A stretch of 64,000 nucleotides of DNA, taken from Ophiura sarsii. Its lineage: Eukaryota > Echinodermata > Ophiuroidea > Amphilepidida > Ophiuridae. Both the position numbers and the translations under genes were made by a program. The notes under the pieces are model-generated. The model had not been told where the DNA came from. It did no database searches and saw only the letters and a program-made list of their open reading frames with translations. Positions 46,168-57,016 of this stretch are shown here, piece by piece (position 1 is the stretch's first letter; every line of letters begins with the position of its first letter). The stretch spans positions 28,154,234 through 28,218,233 of the forward strand of contig CM069456.1 in the NCBI GenBank assembly GCA_035610835.1. Direction: 5' to 3'.

Positions 46168-47022
46168 GCCCTGTCACACCATGGCGTATCGCCTGAACGT
46201 ATGACAACGTATGCGAAATATCGAAAAATACGTTGGCGTACGTTGGTGTACGTTGATACAAGTTAGGGGTAAGTTGGGGATACGTCGTTTACGTTAAGAG
46301 CACGCTGTGATACGTTGTGAAAATTTGGAACACGTCGAGCCCGCGAAAAATTATTGAGCATGTTCAACATTTCTCGACGTACTCAACGTGTGCTTAACTT
46401 ACGTTCTGAATAAGTTCCCGATAGGTTCGTGGTACGTTAGACATACGTTTACAAACGCTGACATACGTTAGACATACGTTGACATACGCTGACATACGCT
46501 GACATACGTTAGAGGTACGTTACTCGTCGTAAGTTATAGGTTGGACCTATATATTTACCCTTCTAGATATTTTAATAGTTATCATCTAGGCTGCGTTTAC
46601 TTGAACTGGCAACACTTGTCCCGCCGTGTACGAAACTCAATTTCTGCAGCGGCATAAGTCACGTGTTCGTTGTACGCCGAGGATACGCTGAGGATACGTC
46701 GAACACGGCAGACATACGCTTCGAATACGTTAAGCATACGTTGGTATACGCTCGCCGATCGCATACGATGTGATACGCTGTCATAAGTTTGTTATAAGTT
46801 AGTGATACGCTATCAATACGTTAGTCATACGCTATGTATACATTTAATACGATATGGATACGCTATGGATACGTCCATTCCATCACCGATGTCGACTTTT
46901 CCTACGCAATTAGTTGGGAAGTTTGACATTCTTGGACTCTGACAATTTTCGAGCTATTTTTTGAATACGTCGGCATACGTTCAGGCCACGTTCAGGCCAT
47001 ACGCTATGGTGTGACAGGGCCT
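46168..47022. mobile_element. Unit element of the ACGTAT family, right arm (inverted)
   Basis: Mirror of 42333-43159, sharing for example CCATTCCATCACCGATG near 46874 with its complement at 42465. It ends GGTGTGACAGGGCCT followed by TTA and abuts a LINE fragment. Confidence 0.8.
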
Positions 47023-47039
47023 TTAAGCATTCTCCTCCA

Positions 47040-47775
47040 TATCCACATTTCAGCTGCCAATATTCTGTTCTCATCGGTTTTGCACAATGTCCAACTTTCA
47101 GCGCCATAAATGAGTGCACTCCAAACGAGGGTCTTGACCAATTTCATTTTTAGATGATTGGAAAGGTTTTTGTCATTCCATATCAACTGCAGGTCTATCA
47201 TTCTTTTCTTGGCAATGGCAATCCTTGATTTGATGTCATTTGAGCAGTTGGCATTAGCTCTCTTTGTAGATCCATTGTAGTTCAACTCTCTCACCGTCGA
47301 TCATGATGTTATACTGTTCTTCTGGATCACCTCCTGCAACAAGTAACTTGGTCTTCTTGACATTTAGCCTCAAGTTCATTTCCTTTCCTACATCATTCAC
47401 ACTGTTGGTTAGGTGTACAATTTCCTCCTTTGAATTGGCAATAAGTGCGGTGTCGTCAGCATATCGTAAGCTTGAAATATATATGTGTTCTCCCTACTTT
47501 GATTCCACATTTTGAGACCTCTGCATCTCGCATGCACTTCTCGGCGTAGGTAACAAAAAGGTGTGGCGATATTATGCATCCTTGTCGTGCTCCTTTTCTA
47601 ATCTCAATCTCTTTTGTCTGTTCATCATTCCATCTTATTGTTGCTCTATGGTTCACATACAGAGATTTCAAGAGTGCGACGAGATGCTTGGGGAAGCTCA
47701 TTTCCAGAAATGCCTGAAAAAGTTTGCAGTGGCTTACTGAATCAAAAGTAGTAGTAGTCTATGATCATAATGAAT
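47040..47775 (-). pseudogene. Non-LTR reverse transcriptase fragment (RTE-like)
   Basis: Read leftward from 47775 the minus strand encodes FDSVSHCKLFQAFLE, then KGARQGCIISPHLF (reverse transcriptase block 4-like), then YADDTALIANSKEE at about 47463-47420, the catalytic YADD. Next come LRLNVKKTKLLVAGG and finally LVWSALIYGAESWTL...WIWRRMLK. The order matches the RT palm through the C-terminal region of RTE-like elements common in invertebrates. Frame breaks near 47456 and 47300 inactivate it, and both ends are missing. The left end directly abuts the palindromic composite. Confidence 0.85.
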
Positions 47776-48403
47776 ACTTTTTAATCAATGGCAATAACTT
47801 TCTCCATCGGAATTTGTAAACATACTAGCTTGTTCCTATTCCAACTTCCTCTTAATACCCACTCAGTTAATCTTCTTAAAGAGTGTGCTAGAGTAAACAA
47901 TGATCAATACGTGTTTCTTAAAGATAAAAGCTCAGATAGGCCACATGTTTTTTTTATTATTAAGATTCGTGATTTAAAAGCATTAAAATTCATGATTTTA
48001 TCGAGCAAGTCAAATTTCTGCACAATGGGGTTTCCCAACACCAGTTGATCTCAGTTGAAAATTCCCATAGCGTTACACTGCCGATAATGAGCTAATTGAT
48101 ATTCATGAGATGATTTTCTAAAATTATGAATTGTAATGCTTTTAAATCATGAATCTTAATAGGAAACATGAATTTATTGGTATAAAATGTACAATGAACA
48201 CAATGAAATGATAACGGGGTCTGATGGCTTTACATTGTTGACAACACAGGGATAACTTGCAAGCTTCCAGGGGGCAAATACTTTTGCGCGGCAGTGTATA
48301 TTTTGTGTGTTACTGTAAAACTAGGTGAATAGGGACATGGGGGTGAATAGGGACAACAATTGGAAAAGTGTTTGAAATCTTTTTTTGTTTTGTATTTCAT
48401 GTA
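47776..48403. other. Intergenic with a foldback and a mariner-type end
   Basis: AAGATTCGTGATTTAAAAGC near 47961 is mirrored by GCTTTTAAATCATGAATCTT near 48139. TACTTTTGCGCGGCAGTGTA at ~48279 resembles one Tc1/mariner end next to TA. The other end was not found, so no complete element is claimed. Confidence 0.5.
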
Positions 48404-49066
48404 CCGGGTGGTTCAAAAAAAAGTTGACCCAAGTTCAAAGTAATTTTTCAACCACATTTTAAGTTTCAAAGAATTTGTTTTTACTTTGTCTTAATCAGCA
48501 GTAAGGTTTGAAATTATCCTGAAAAGATGGCACGTTTAGCTTGTTTGGTTCTTCAGATATGGTTCATTACAGAAAACATGTACAAAACTGACTTGTCCAC
48601 GGGAGCGTCATTTAGTTTTTGTCTTAAACAAAACAGCATGCTCTAGTTACAGAATTGAAAAGCCCGCCCTGACAAATTATCCCAATCTCAATGCTTATGT
48701 GCCATTCACATTCAACAAAAAACGTAGATACGTATTATAGGTAGGTAATGTCAAGCACCAGACAGATGTTTCAGATGTCTCCTTTTTCTTTTTCTCCTAT
48801 TTTTACAATTTTTTACCAATCGTGTGTAAGTCCACTTTGTGCATTCCATCTCTACTAAAGGACGCTCCCGTGGCCAAGTCAGTTTTGTCCATGCTTTCTG
48901 TAATGAACCATATCTGAAGAACCAACCAAGATAAACGTACCATTTTATCAGGATAATTTCAAAACTTACTGCTGATCAAGACTAAGTAAACAGAAATTGT
49001 CTGAAACTTTAAATGTGGCTGAAAAATTACTTTGAACTTGGGTCAACTTTTTTTTGAACCACCCGG
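48404..49066. mobile_element. 663-bp palindromic MITE, TA duplication
   Basis: CCGGGTGGTTCAAAAAAAAG and its complement open long arms of over 200 bp (GTTGACCCAAGTTCAAAG; ATATGGTTCATTACAGAAA). TA flanks both ends (48402-48403, 49067-49068). The interior has no coding capacity. It is a Tc1/mariner-type MITE. Confidence 0.9.
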
Positions 49067-49068
49067 TA

Positions 49069-49620
49069 TAGGCTACTATTTATTGTCTTTTTCCAAATGT
49101 TGAAAGAGCAATATAATAGTGTTCAGGAAATGGTTCAGTGGATGTGAAAGAACAAATGTGGAGCCCAGCGTTTCGAAAATAAAGGTGTCCGAAAAAAACA
49201 CTGAAAAAATGGTGTGGTCAAAACTTTTCTACTCCTAACTGCATAATTTGAGCAAATTAGCTTGAAATGCACCAGGACATAGCTTTTAAGGTTCTTCAAC
49301 ATACTTTTTGACATTGGTAAGAAATTCTGACAGGATTTTCATTTCAAGCTTTATAGCATTTTTTCTGTAAAATTTATAAAATCTGGGGTCAATAGGGACA
49401 CCAACGTTTTGAATGAAAATATCATACCCACTCCATATATTTAATTTTTTGATAGAGCAGTTTAGAGGCTTATTATGTGGACATAATATCGTTTCAAAAG
49501 TTTGGCTCATATGGGTACAAAACAGGAATTATGGTCTGGATATGTGTCTGTATGTGTCTCTATTGACCCAGTTCTATGAACGCTTGATTGAAAGGTTCAA
49601 TTTTTGAGCTGTTATTATTG
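49069..49620. other. Intergenic, nothing recognised
   Basis: GGTCAATAGGGACA-like words occur at 49387 and, inverted, near 49558. Related GTGAATAGGGACA words occur near 48325, suggesting an older element around the MITE. No gene is supported. Confidence 0.4.
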
Positions 49621-49623
49621 AAC

Positions 49624-49992
49624 CTTTGATACCTCATTCAACACAATCGAATGGATACTTTTAAAGTTATGGTGATTTTAATGACCGCGCATAACAACAG
49701 CAAAGTTGCACTAGGTATAGGAAATCATTGATTTGTGTGTGATTACGCACTGAGAAACTCACAGCTAATCAGCTAAGACTTTTATTTTTCACAGCTAGTC
49801 ACACCCTTTGTCCAGCAAATTGCGGTTATCACTCAAGACCCATTCATCTGGCTCGTTCAGATAACACACAGTAATCACACACAAATCAATGATTTCCTAT
49901 ACCTAGTACAACTTTGCTGTTGTTATGCGCGGTCATTGAAATCGCAATAACTTTAAACGTATCCATTCGATTTTGTTGAATGAGGTATCAAA
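49624..49992. mobile_element. 369-bp foldback element, ~120-bp arms
   Basis: TTGATACCTCATTCAACA at the left is mirrored by TGTTGAATGAGGTATCAAA at the right. Inner blocks such as GACCGCGCATAACAACAGCA / TGCTGTTGTTATGCGCGGTC and ATAGGAAATCATTGATTTGT also pair. The right flank (49985-50110) is related, inverted, to 62354-62470. Confidence 0.85.
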
Positions 49993-50236
49993 CTGCGGAG
50001 AAGAAATTTGCTCATTTAATGTATATCTCAGATTTACGGTACCGATAATATATTTTGAATTAGCCAACCTCAAAGTACCTGGTCAGGGACTTTATGTGCT
50101 AGGTGTACTTCGGTGCAATAGGTGTACTAATAGGCCCAACATTGATTATTTCAGTAAACAGGTATACCGTACCTCCTGATAGCAAGGATACATTTCAGCA
50201 ATTTTCTTTCTTTCGTAATACGTGTATGGCAGGCCC

Positions 50237-50918
50237 AATGTCCAGTAACTCGAAAAACCAAGTTTTTCGCCGAAAAACTTGGTTTATCGATTGAATTTCT
50301 CGAAAAACTTGGTTTATCAATTGAAAAACCAAGTTTTTCGGACAGCTAGGCGAAAAACTAAGTTTTTCCAATGAAAAAACAAGATTATCGATTTGAAAAA
50401 CCAATATTTTCAATTGGCTAGAGAAAATCTTGGTTTTTCGATCGAAAAACCAAGTTTATCATAATGTAATGTCCAATAATTCGAAAAACTTGGTTTATCA
50501 ATTGAAAAACCAAGTTTTTTGACGCGGAACGTAAAATAATTAGAAACATTTGGGTTATCAATTGAAAAACCAAGTTTTTCGACGCCTAGGTGAAAATCTT
50601 GGTTTTTCAAATCGATAATCTTGGTTTTTCAATAGATAAACCAAGTGTTTCTAATTATTTTACGTTCCGCGTGGTTTTTCAATTGATAAACCATGTTTTT
50701 CGAATTATTTTACATTCCGCGTTGAAAAACTTGTTTTTTCAAAATGATAAACCAGGTTTTTCGAATTATTGGACATTAGGCGTCAAAAAACTTGGTTTTT
50801 CAATTGATTAACCAAGTGTTTCGAATTATTTTACATTCCGCGTTGAAAACCAAGTTTTAGGATAAAAAAACTTGGTTTTTCAAAATGATATACTAAGTTT
50901 TTTTAATTATTGGACATT
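50237..50918. repeat. 682-bp hairpin array of AAAACCAAGTTTT words
   Basis: AATGTCCA at the left and TGGACATT at the right bracket about 25 alternating GAAAAACCAAG / CTTGGTTTTTC words. Many are local palindromes: AAAAACCAAGTTTTT, CTTGGTTTATCAATTG. AATTATTTTACGTTCCGCG and AATTATTGGACATT recur as spacers. ORFs here spell repeated KLGFSIDKP-type peptides on either strand and are shadows of the array. It is probably a foldback-type mobile element or a satellite seed. Confidence 0.82.
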
Positions 50919-51459
50919 AGGCGTCAAAAAAGGTCAACCGGAGTTGTTTAACGGCGTTACTGAAAATAAACCACCATCTACTAATTAATTTAATTTAAAT
51001 TGACCACTTACACGCATCAATATATATCTGTCTGCTATTCAATAATTGAGCCGGAACAACTATATAAAATCCGCAATTGCTTTTGCAAGCCTTTTTCGTT
51101 AATCTTTGTAGATGAAATTCAGCATTATCTTTTTTAAATGTGAGTAACGGAAAACCGTAGGTATATTATACAAAAATATATATTCTTATACGAGTATATT
51201 GGGTGTGGTTTTGGATGTCAGCAGGCGATTTGATTGATTTTCAGCCGATACGCACTATTTATTCGGAGACAATAGTGTATAGTTTGGGGCGGGGCTTAAT
51301 TCATTCAAACTAGCGGGAACCGCGGGACCCGCTAGAAGATTTCACGGGGATGTAAGTAAACAAAGCGTAAGAAAATTTGATACAATATCAAGAACATGTC
51401 CTACATGTATACATAATCTAGACGGGCCCTAAATAAACCGAATATCGCAGATGCTTTTG
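50919..51459. other. Intergenic, nothing recognised
   Basis: No gene or repeat supported. Confidence 0.4.
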
Positions 51460-53460
51460 ATAAATCCAGGTATACATGTGCCTTGTTTCCAGATACCTAT
51501 GTAGGCCTCTCATGTGACCTGAAATGCAGGTACCCGTTGTCCCATTATATCCAGGAACCCCATAAGCCTAAGCCCTACCCCCAATCCAGTTACCACTAAT
51601 GCACCAGATACCACATAATCCAGGTACTGCAGTGTGCCGTTATATCGAGATAACCATACTTTATCATATTCAAGTAAATTAAACGCGGGTGCCGAAGATA
51701 GCGGGCAGTAATAGTCATGTCACAATAGGCAGAGGTGAGTAATATCAAAGCGTTGTAAATGTTTATAAATATCAAGAGTATGTTCTTATATAATTCAGGT
51801 ACCTAAAGTGCCCTTGATATAATGTAAGTGACATGGTGCCCTTAATTCACCATGAGCCTAGGCCCAATGTTCTCTTAAATAATACAGATACCCATGTTCC
51901 TAATCCAAGTACTCCGCGTGTTCTTAATACACCGGTTGCCCCATAGGCCTTGGCCCTACCCCTCACAGATGGCCTTAATAACCCAGGTACCGCATGTGCC
52001 GGCGTTATATCCATACCAATGTGCCCGTATTATATCCAGTTTATAATGGAAAGCGCAGGTATAGGTGCCGAAGCTATAGCGGGTGGTTATTCACATCAAA
52101 ACGTAAGATGAGGGTATGTATCCTAGGTGCCCTTAATACTGACATTGGTACCACAGTGCCCTTAATAATCCAGATATACCATGTGCTTTTAAGAAATCCA
52201 TGTACGCCATGCATGTATAACACATGGTGCCCTTGATTATTCAGGTACCACCCCACGTATATACTTTAATAATCAAGATTGTGTATTAGCGATCCAGTTT
52301 AGGACCCCCTGGACTATGTGGTTTATCTTGAATCGAATATTAAGGGCACCCATGATGACTGTGTATGCGGCTATTAGGGCCTACGTGGATTAATAAGAAT
52401 ACTTCAGAGTATCTGGATTGCCTTAATATAATTATAGAACAAATGAATGGGTACCCCATGTGACCTTTAACCCAGCAGCTAGACTACATTGGCGGCACTA
52501 ACGGTTGTGGTGGGGGTGGGGGCGGGGGTGCCCAGTCGTGACCCCCAGTCCCCCTGTCAGCTCATGTCCCTAACCATTTTGTACCCCAAATAATAAAAAA
52601 GTTAAATTGTAATGTCAAAACTGAAAGTTACTTAAAATTAGCTTTAAAAGGTCTCCCCCGATTCTTTTATTGCCCTGCCACCCCGTTTTCCTCCTTCAAA
52701 ATGTTGATGCTGGTGCCGCCACTGCCCATGTGCACATACTGTATCCAGGTAATTCAGTAGACCTACGTGCTGAGCGTTATAGTGGGTTCTATAGTTTTAT
52801 AGTTGGTCGTTTAGTTTTATGGTCGGCGGAGACTATTATCAAGATCACTTGTACCATTCCATGCTTGTACTTGAGTACTATGTTTGTGTGCCATCCGGCC
52901 TATTTACATTAAATACATTATTCCTCCAATAGGCCTAAACGTATGTAGTCCCATTGTCATGTTGGTTGTGTTTTAAATAAGGCCTCCCGAGATACTACCT
53001 AATACACCCTTAAAATCCAGTTATCACAGGTGGCCCACCTGCGCATAGTATATCCAGGTAATTTGAGACTGTCTCCATTTCATAGTGACCCCGTAATCCA
53101 GATACCACGGGTGCCCTTGTGACCCCGTAATCCAGTTACCACGGGTGCCCTTAATAATCCAGACACCCTATAATAATCATGATAATATACCACACGTTCC
53201 GTTTATCTAGATGCCCCATGTGCCCTTATATCCAGATTATCAAGTAAGAAGTGCGGGAGGAGGAGGTGGCTTTAGATGGGGTAATACCGCACGTTCCGTT
53301 TATCCAGATACCCCATGTGCCCTTATATCCAGATTATCAAGTAAGGGAAGTGCGGGAGGAGGAGGTGGCTTTAGATGGGGCAATACCGCACGTTCCGTTT
53401 ATCCAGATACCCCATGTGGCCTTAGTAAGGCCGCCTTATTATATCCATAGGGAAGTGCGG
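51460..53460. repeat. ~2-kb degenerate CCAGGTACC...TGTGCCCTTAAT minisatellite
   Basis: Words such as ATCCAGGTACC, CCAGATACCCC, CATGTGCCC and GTGCCCTTAATA recur every ~25-60 bp with heavy degeneracy. Both orientations occur in places (e.g. 52240-52330). A younger, well-conserved pair lies at 53190-53450. Confidence 0.7.
53190..53450. repeat. 99-bp tandem repeat, about 2.3 copies
   Basis: GTGCGGGAGGAGGAGGTGGC at 53251 and 53350, and CCGCACGTTCCGTTTATCCA at about 53287 and 53387, give a 99-bp period with a 3-bp difference. The Gly-rich reading frames are shadows of the repeat. Confidence 0.9.
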
Positions 53461-56022
53461 AGGAAGGGAGCTTAGACCATATAATAGGTATGATGGGACA
53501 ATTCCGTAATTAACGTGCTATAAGCCGCACGGCGTATAAGCCGCAACACCTCAAATTAAGATTCAGACCTCATCGTAGTATACAGTAAGCCGCACCGCTG
53601 TATAAGTCGCACAAAGAAAATGAAAGGGGTGTGGGGGTTGGGGTTGTTAAACGCGATCGCGCAGCAACAACATAGGAACGGTTGGTATGGTACCGCCAGT
53701 TTCTTTATCGTTAGCAAATTCCGCGTTCATCTATGTTACTAATGTGAAAGTGTCACTTTAAGATCTGTGTAAGAGTTTTTGTTTACATTTAGAAAATGTC
53801 GTAACATATTTTTATTTGTCGGACGTATAGTCCCGTATAAATGCTTGTTACTCATGCGATCTTTAAGAATTACAAACGGCCGCATATACAGAAATGTAGC
53901 TATATCCCTGATGAAAATATTTTGGGTGAAGACCATAATGTCATCACTCACTCCGAAAACCACAATTTGTGTCCGATCAGTAGCTACCCGAGTAAAAGAA
54001 ATTCAACCTTTCGGATTATCATCTGTGATCCTTTCTGCGCATGTCTGAAAACGGGAAAATACTGGCATTGAACTATCTAATTAGCTCGTGTATTAGAGGC
54101 GCAATTACCACGCTTTTTCAGTTGAAGAGGGACGCGAGTGTACAATTATTATTGAACTATCTAATCAGGCCATGTTCCGAAAATTAGTATAGATAATAAT
54201 ACCTTTAGTGCGCATGATCATCGCGTTAGCGTGCGCCCTACACAAAGGCGCCGGTGTATGCGTTGTGCGTATAACGCAGTGTTGCGCGCGTGCTAAAAAC
54301 GCGATTATTTCGAAGCAAGAAGTTGGTAAACAGCTCGCTGGACTTGCCGATTTTATAAAGGGGGACATTTGTTGTTGTTTGATTAAGATAAATCTAACAA
54401 ACTGCGTTATTTTATTTTAAAAAATCGAAATAACCAAGAGAATAGAATATAGTTCTTAGCTGTTTTACTATATACGATGGTCTTATAATGTATAGGCTGT
54501 ACCATATTTGTGTCGTCGTGTAAATATTGGAGGAATCACGATACAGATTATCTGAGCAATTACTTGAGCTTGGTCTTGTAATACTAGTTGACCTTTTGCT
54601 TTTGCTTGAGCTTTTGCTCGACAAGTATTTAGCAGTGTTTATTTATTCGGTTCATTCACGATGGAATCCTTCATTGAGCTGTTTTCAACCTTATTATTAT
54701 CATATCAGATCCTAGATGTTAACATTGATCTGGCGGCGGCGCATCGCATGTGACTCGCGAGAATCGAGTATTACCCTTGCTTCGTAATAAGGTCTACAGA
54801 AAAGTATGATGTCACAGCTCCGCCGCGCCGTTAAGAACACATTTAAACAATATAATGCTAATAACACCCCCTTTCTCCCCATAATAAGATACAACTCGGA
54901 GAACTAGACAATTGCCTAATACATAGAATTATTACTCTTGTCATTTAAATGTCTTGTTTGAAATCAAGAACAAAATGACAACACTTTTGAAAGAAATATT
55001 TATATGTGTTAACGACTAATGCGATCCCACATATTACACCTAACGTTAACTTATTCATGTAATAGTGAATATTGAATTTCATTTAATAGTATTTCAATGA
55101 TCTCCACTATATTTATTCAACGTTAAATCAGTGTTAGACTTAATCACAAATAACTATTTTTGTTCATAAATTTGATTACATTTTCGCCAGACTGAGAATA
55201 CAGAACAGAGCATATCTTTCATAGTTTTGAAATCATTCATCTGAAAATAGAATTCATCTTCTTGACCACATTGAAGTTTCTTACTTTTACTGACGTGTTA
55301 AAAATATTGTCATACTACTGTCTGTCTCGTTTTGTCTTTCTCTCTTAACAGTAAAGTGTATATGCACGTAGATAGTCAATGGTTTAGTACTTTCGGCATT
55401 GATTGAAAGTCGCAATATCGTGTCTTTCTCTCTTAAAGTGAATCGGTCATGGTGAGGATTCTAACGAAAATTGAACAGCGCGCGGCGACTATTTGAATCT
55501 AAACAAGTTGACATTGGCGCAGTCTGTAATTGTTCTACGTATGTTTATATACATGCAAGCGGTATTGTGTGCGGCTCTACAACAATCTCCTAACCCAATG
55601 TGAACGGCGCGCTCAATCAACCATCCTTCATTTGATTGAACGCATTTTCTATCGTGTGATATAAGTGATGTATTAGTTATTAGCTACGGTTTAGCTGGAC
55701 CAACAATCACCGTCAGCGGTTCTTTTCCTTACCACGACCGCTTTCCTTTAACAGTACTGCGCCAACGCTATTTAAAGTTATATCTAAAGTGTATAATGCA
55801 CGTAATAGAGACTGACATAGTGAATGGTTTAGTACTTTCGGCATTGACTGAAAGTTGCACTATAATGTTAAAGACATTACCAGGCTTAAAATATTACCAA
55901 GTGTCTATACAATTAATTTTGTTTCATGTAATGAGGATAACTAAATTCTGTATGGTTTGTGTTATACAAAGTTGAGCATAATATACTGATATTTTCTTGA
56001 TTTAAGTATAGATTGTTTAAAA
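53461..56022. other. Intergenic upstream of the GPCR
   Basis: ATAAGCCGCA words are repeated at 53519-53606. A ~100-bp similarity pairs 55353-55425 with 55795-55865 (GGTTTAGTACTTTCGGCATT). No coding region is recognised; the Leu/Ser-rich frames near 54412-54715 are low complexity. Promoter elements for the receptor may lie here but none is identifiable. Confidence 0.5.
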
Positions 56023-56764
56023 GCTCGAACAGGGGGAGTCTGAATTGGATTTTGTTTTCAAACTTTTGAACCCATTTGGTGTGTACTTTTGAGCAATATT
56101 TTATTGAAAAGCAATCACTTTATTTTCGATCAATATTGGCTTTTTATATAGGCCTATGCCAGAAAGAAGTTATACTATATAGTTACCTCCAAAATATCAG
56201 ATTTCTCGTCAACGTACGTACGCGTATGTATCCGACCAACTTCCAATAAACTTCAATTGTTCTTATGTCCCTCGCATGCTTCCCCTCCCGCCTTGCTGTA
56301 CCCCCTCCCCTCTATTTTTCTTTTGCCGTTTCATTTGTCCGCTCTTCTTCCTCAAATTAAAGATGTGTGTGCCCTTAATGTTTTCGATACGTTGCTCGAA
56401 CAGGGGGAGTCTGAATTGGATTTTGTTTTCAAACTTTTGAACCCATTCGGTGTGTACTTTTGAGCAATATTTTATTGAAAAGCAATCACTTTATTTTCGA
56501 TCAATATTGGCTTTTTATATAGGCCTATGCCTGAAAGAAGGTATACTATATAGTTACCTCCAAAATATCAGATTTCTCGTCAACGTACGTACGCGTATGT
56601 ATCCGACCAACTTCCAATAAACTTCAATTGTTCTTATGTCCCTCGCATGCTTCCCCTCCCGCCTTGCTGTACCCCCTCCCCTCTATTTTTCTTTTAGCCG
56701 TTTCATTTGTCCGCTCTTCTTCCTCAAATTAAAGATGTGTGTGCCCTTAATGTTTTCGATACGT
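56023..56764. repeat. 371-bp tandem duplication upstream of the GPCR
   Basis: GCTCGAACAGGGGGAGTCTG starts at 56023 and 56394. The copies are near-identical to ATGTTTTCGATACGTTGC at 56393/56764, with single-base differences. It lies about 250 bp upstream of the receptor ATG. Confidence 0.95.
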
Positions 56765-57016
56765 TGCATGGATCATTCTCAGAATATATCCCGGCGCACG
56801 CGCTGTCGGCTAATAGAAAAAAAGAACCGTCAACGGTATCAAAGTATTTCGCACGCAATACAGTATTAATTTACGTCCAAATATAAAACCTCCGGAAGTT
56901 GTTGCATATAGCATTGTGATGATGATTGCAGATATTGTTTTTCTCTCGGTGAACGTTCGGGAATCCGGAGCAATTGTCCTCTCAACACATCTTCAATCAC
57001 CTCGTTAAGGGCAGAC

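Larger units (their letters stand above)
42333..47022. mobile_element. 4.7-kb palindromic composite built of ACGTAT words
   Basis: The outer ends AGGCCCTGTCACACCATAGC and its complement are flanked by TTA on both sides (42330-42332, 47023-47025). The arms mirror each other around about 45.4 kb: 42333-43159 with 46168-47022, 43165-43211 plus 44593-44640 with ~46050-46160, and 44760-45300 with ~45540-46040. The interior is dominated by AACGTAT, AGCGTAT and their complements at 10-11 bp spacing. Internal copies of the terminus occur at 43159, 45014, 45507, 45825 and 46168, so it is nested copies of one element family. The 3-bp TTA flank suits PIF/Harbinger; TTAA targeting (Kolobok/piggyBac) is an alternative. 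No transposase is recognised. Confidence 0.8.

Noticed and set aside
42333..47022. CRISPR-like or regulatory array interpretation of the ACGTAT words
   Set aside because: Spacing is 10-11 bp with no unique spacers, and the context is eukaryotic with transposon termini. CRISPR is excluded.
50195..50811. Frames encoding repeated KLGFSID-like peptides on both strands
   Set aside because: They derive from the palindromic CTTGGTTTTTC array; similar peptides appear on both strands, as expected of inverted repeats and not of genes.
53211..53475. Gly-rich frames resembling a repetitive structural protein
   Set aside because: They span a 99-bp tandem repeat; multiple frames are open at once and there is no start context or flanking coding sequence.
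54412..54715. Ser/Lys-rich minus-strand and Leu-rich plus-strand frames
   Set aside because: Complementary translations of a short CTTTTGCTTGAG-type repeat; no conserved motif.
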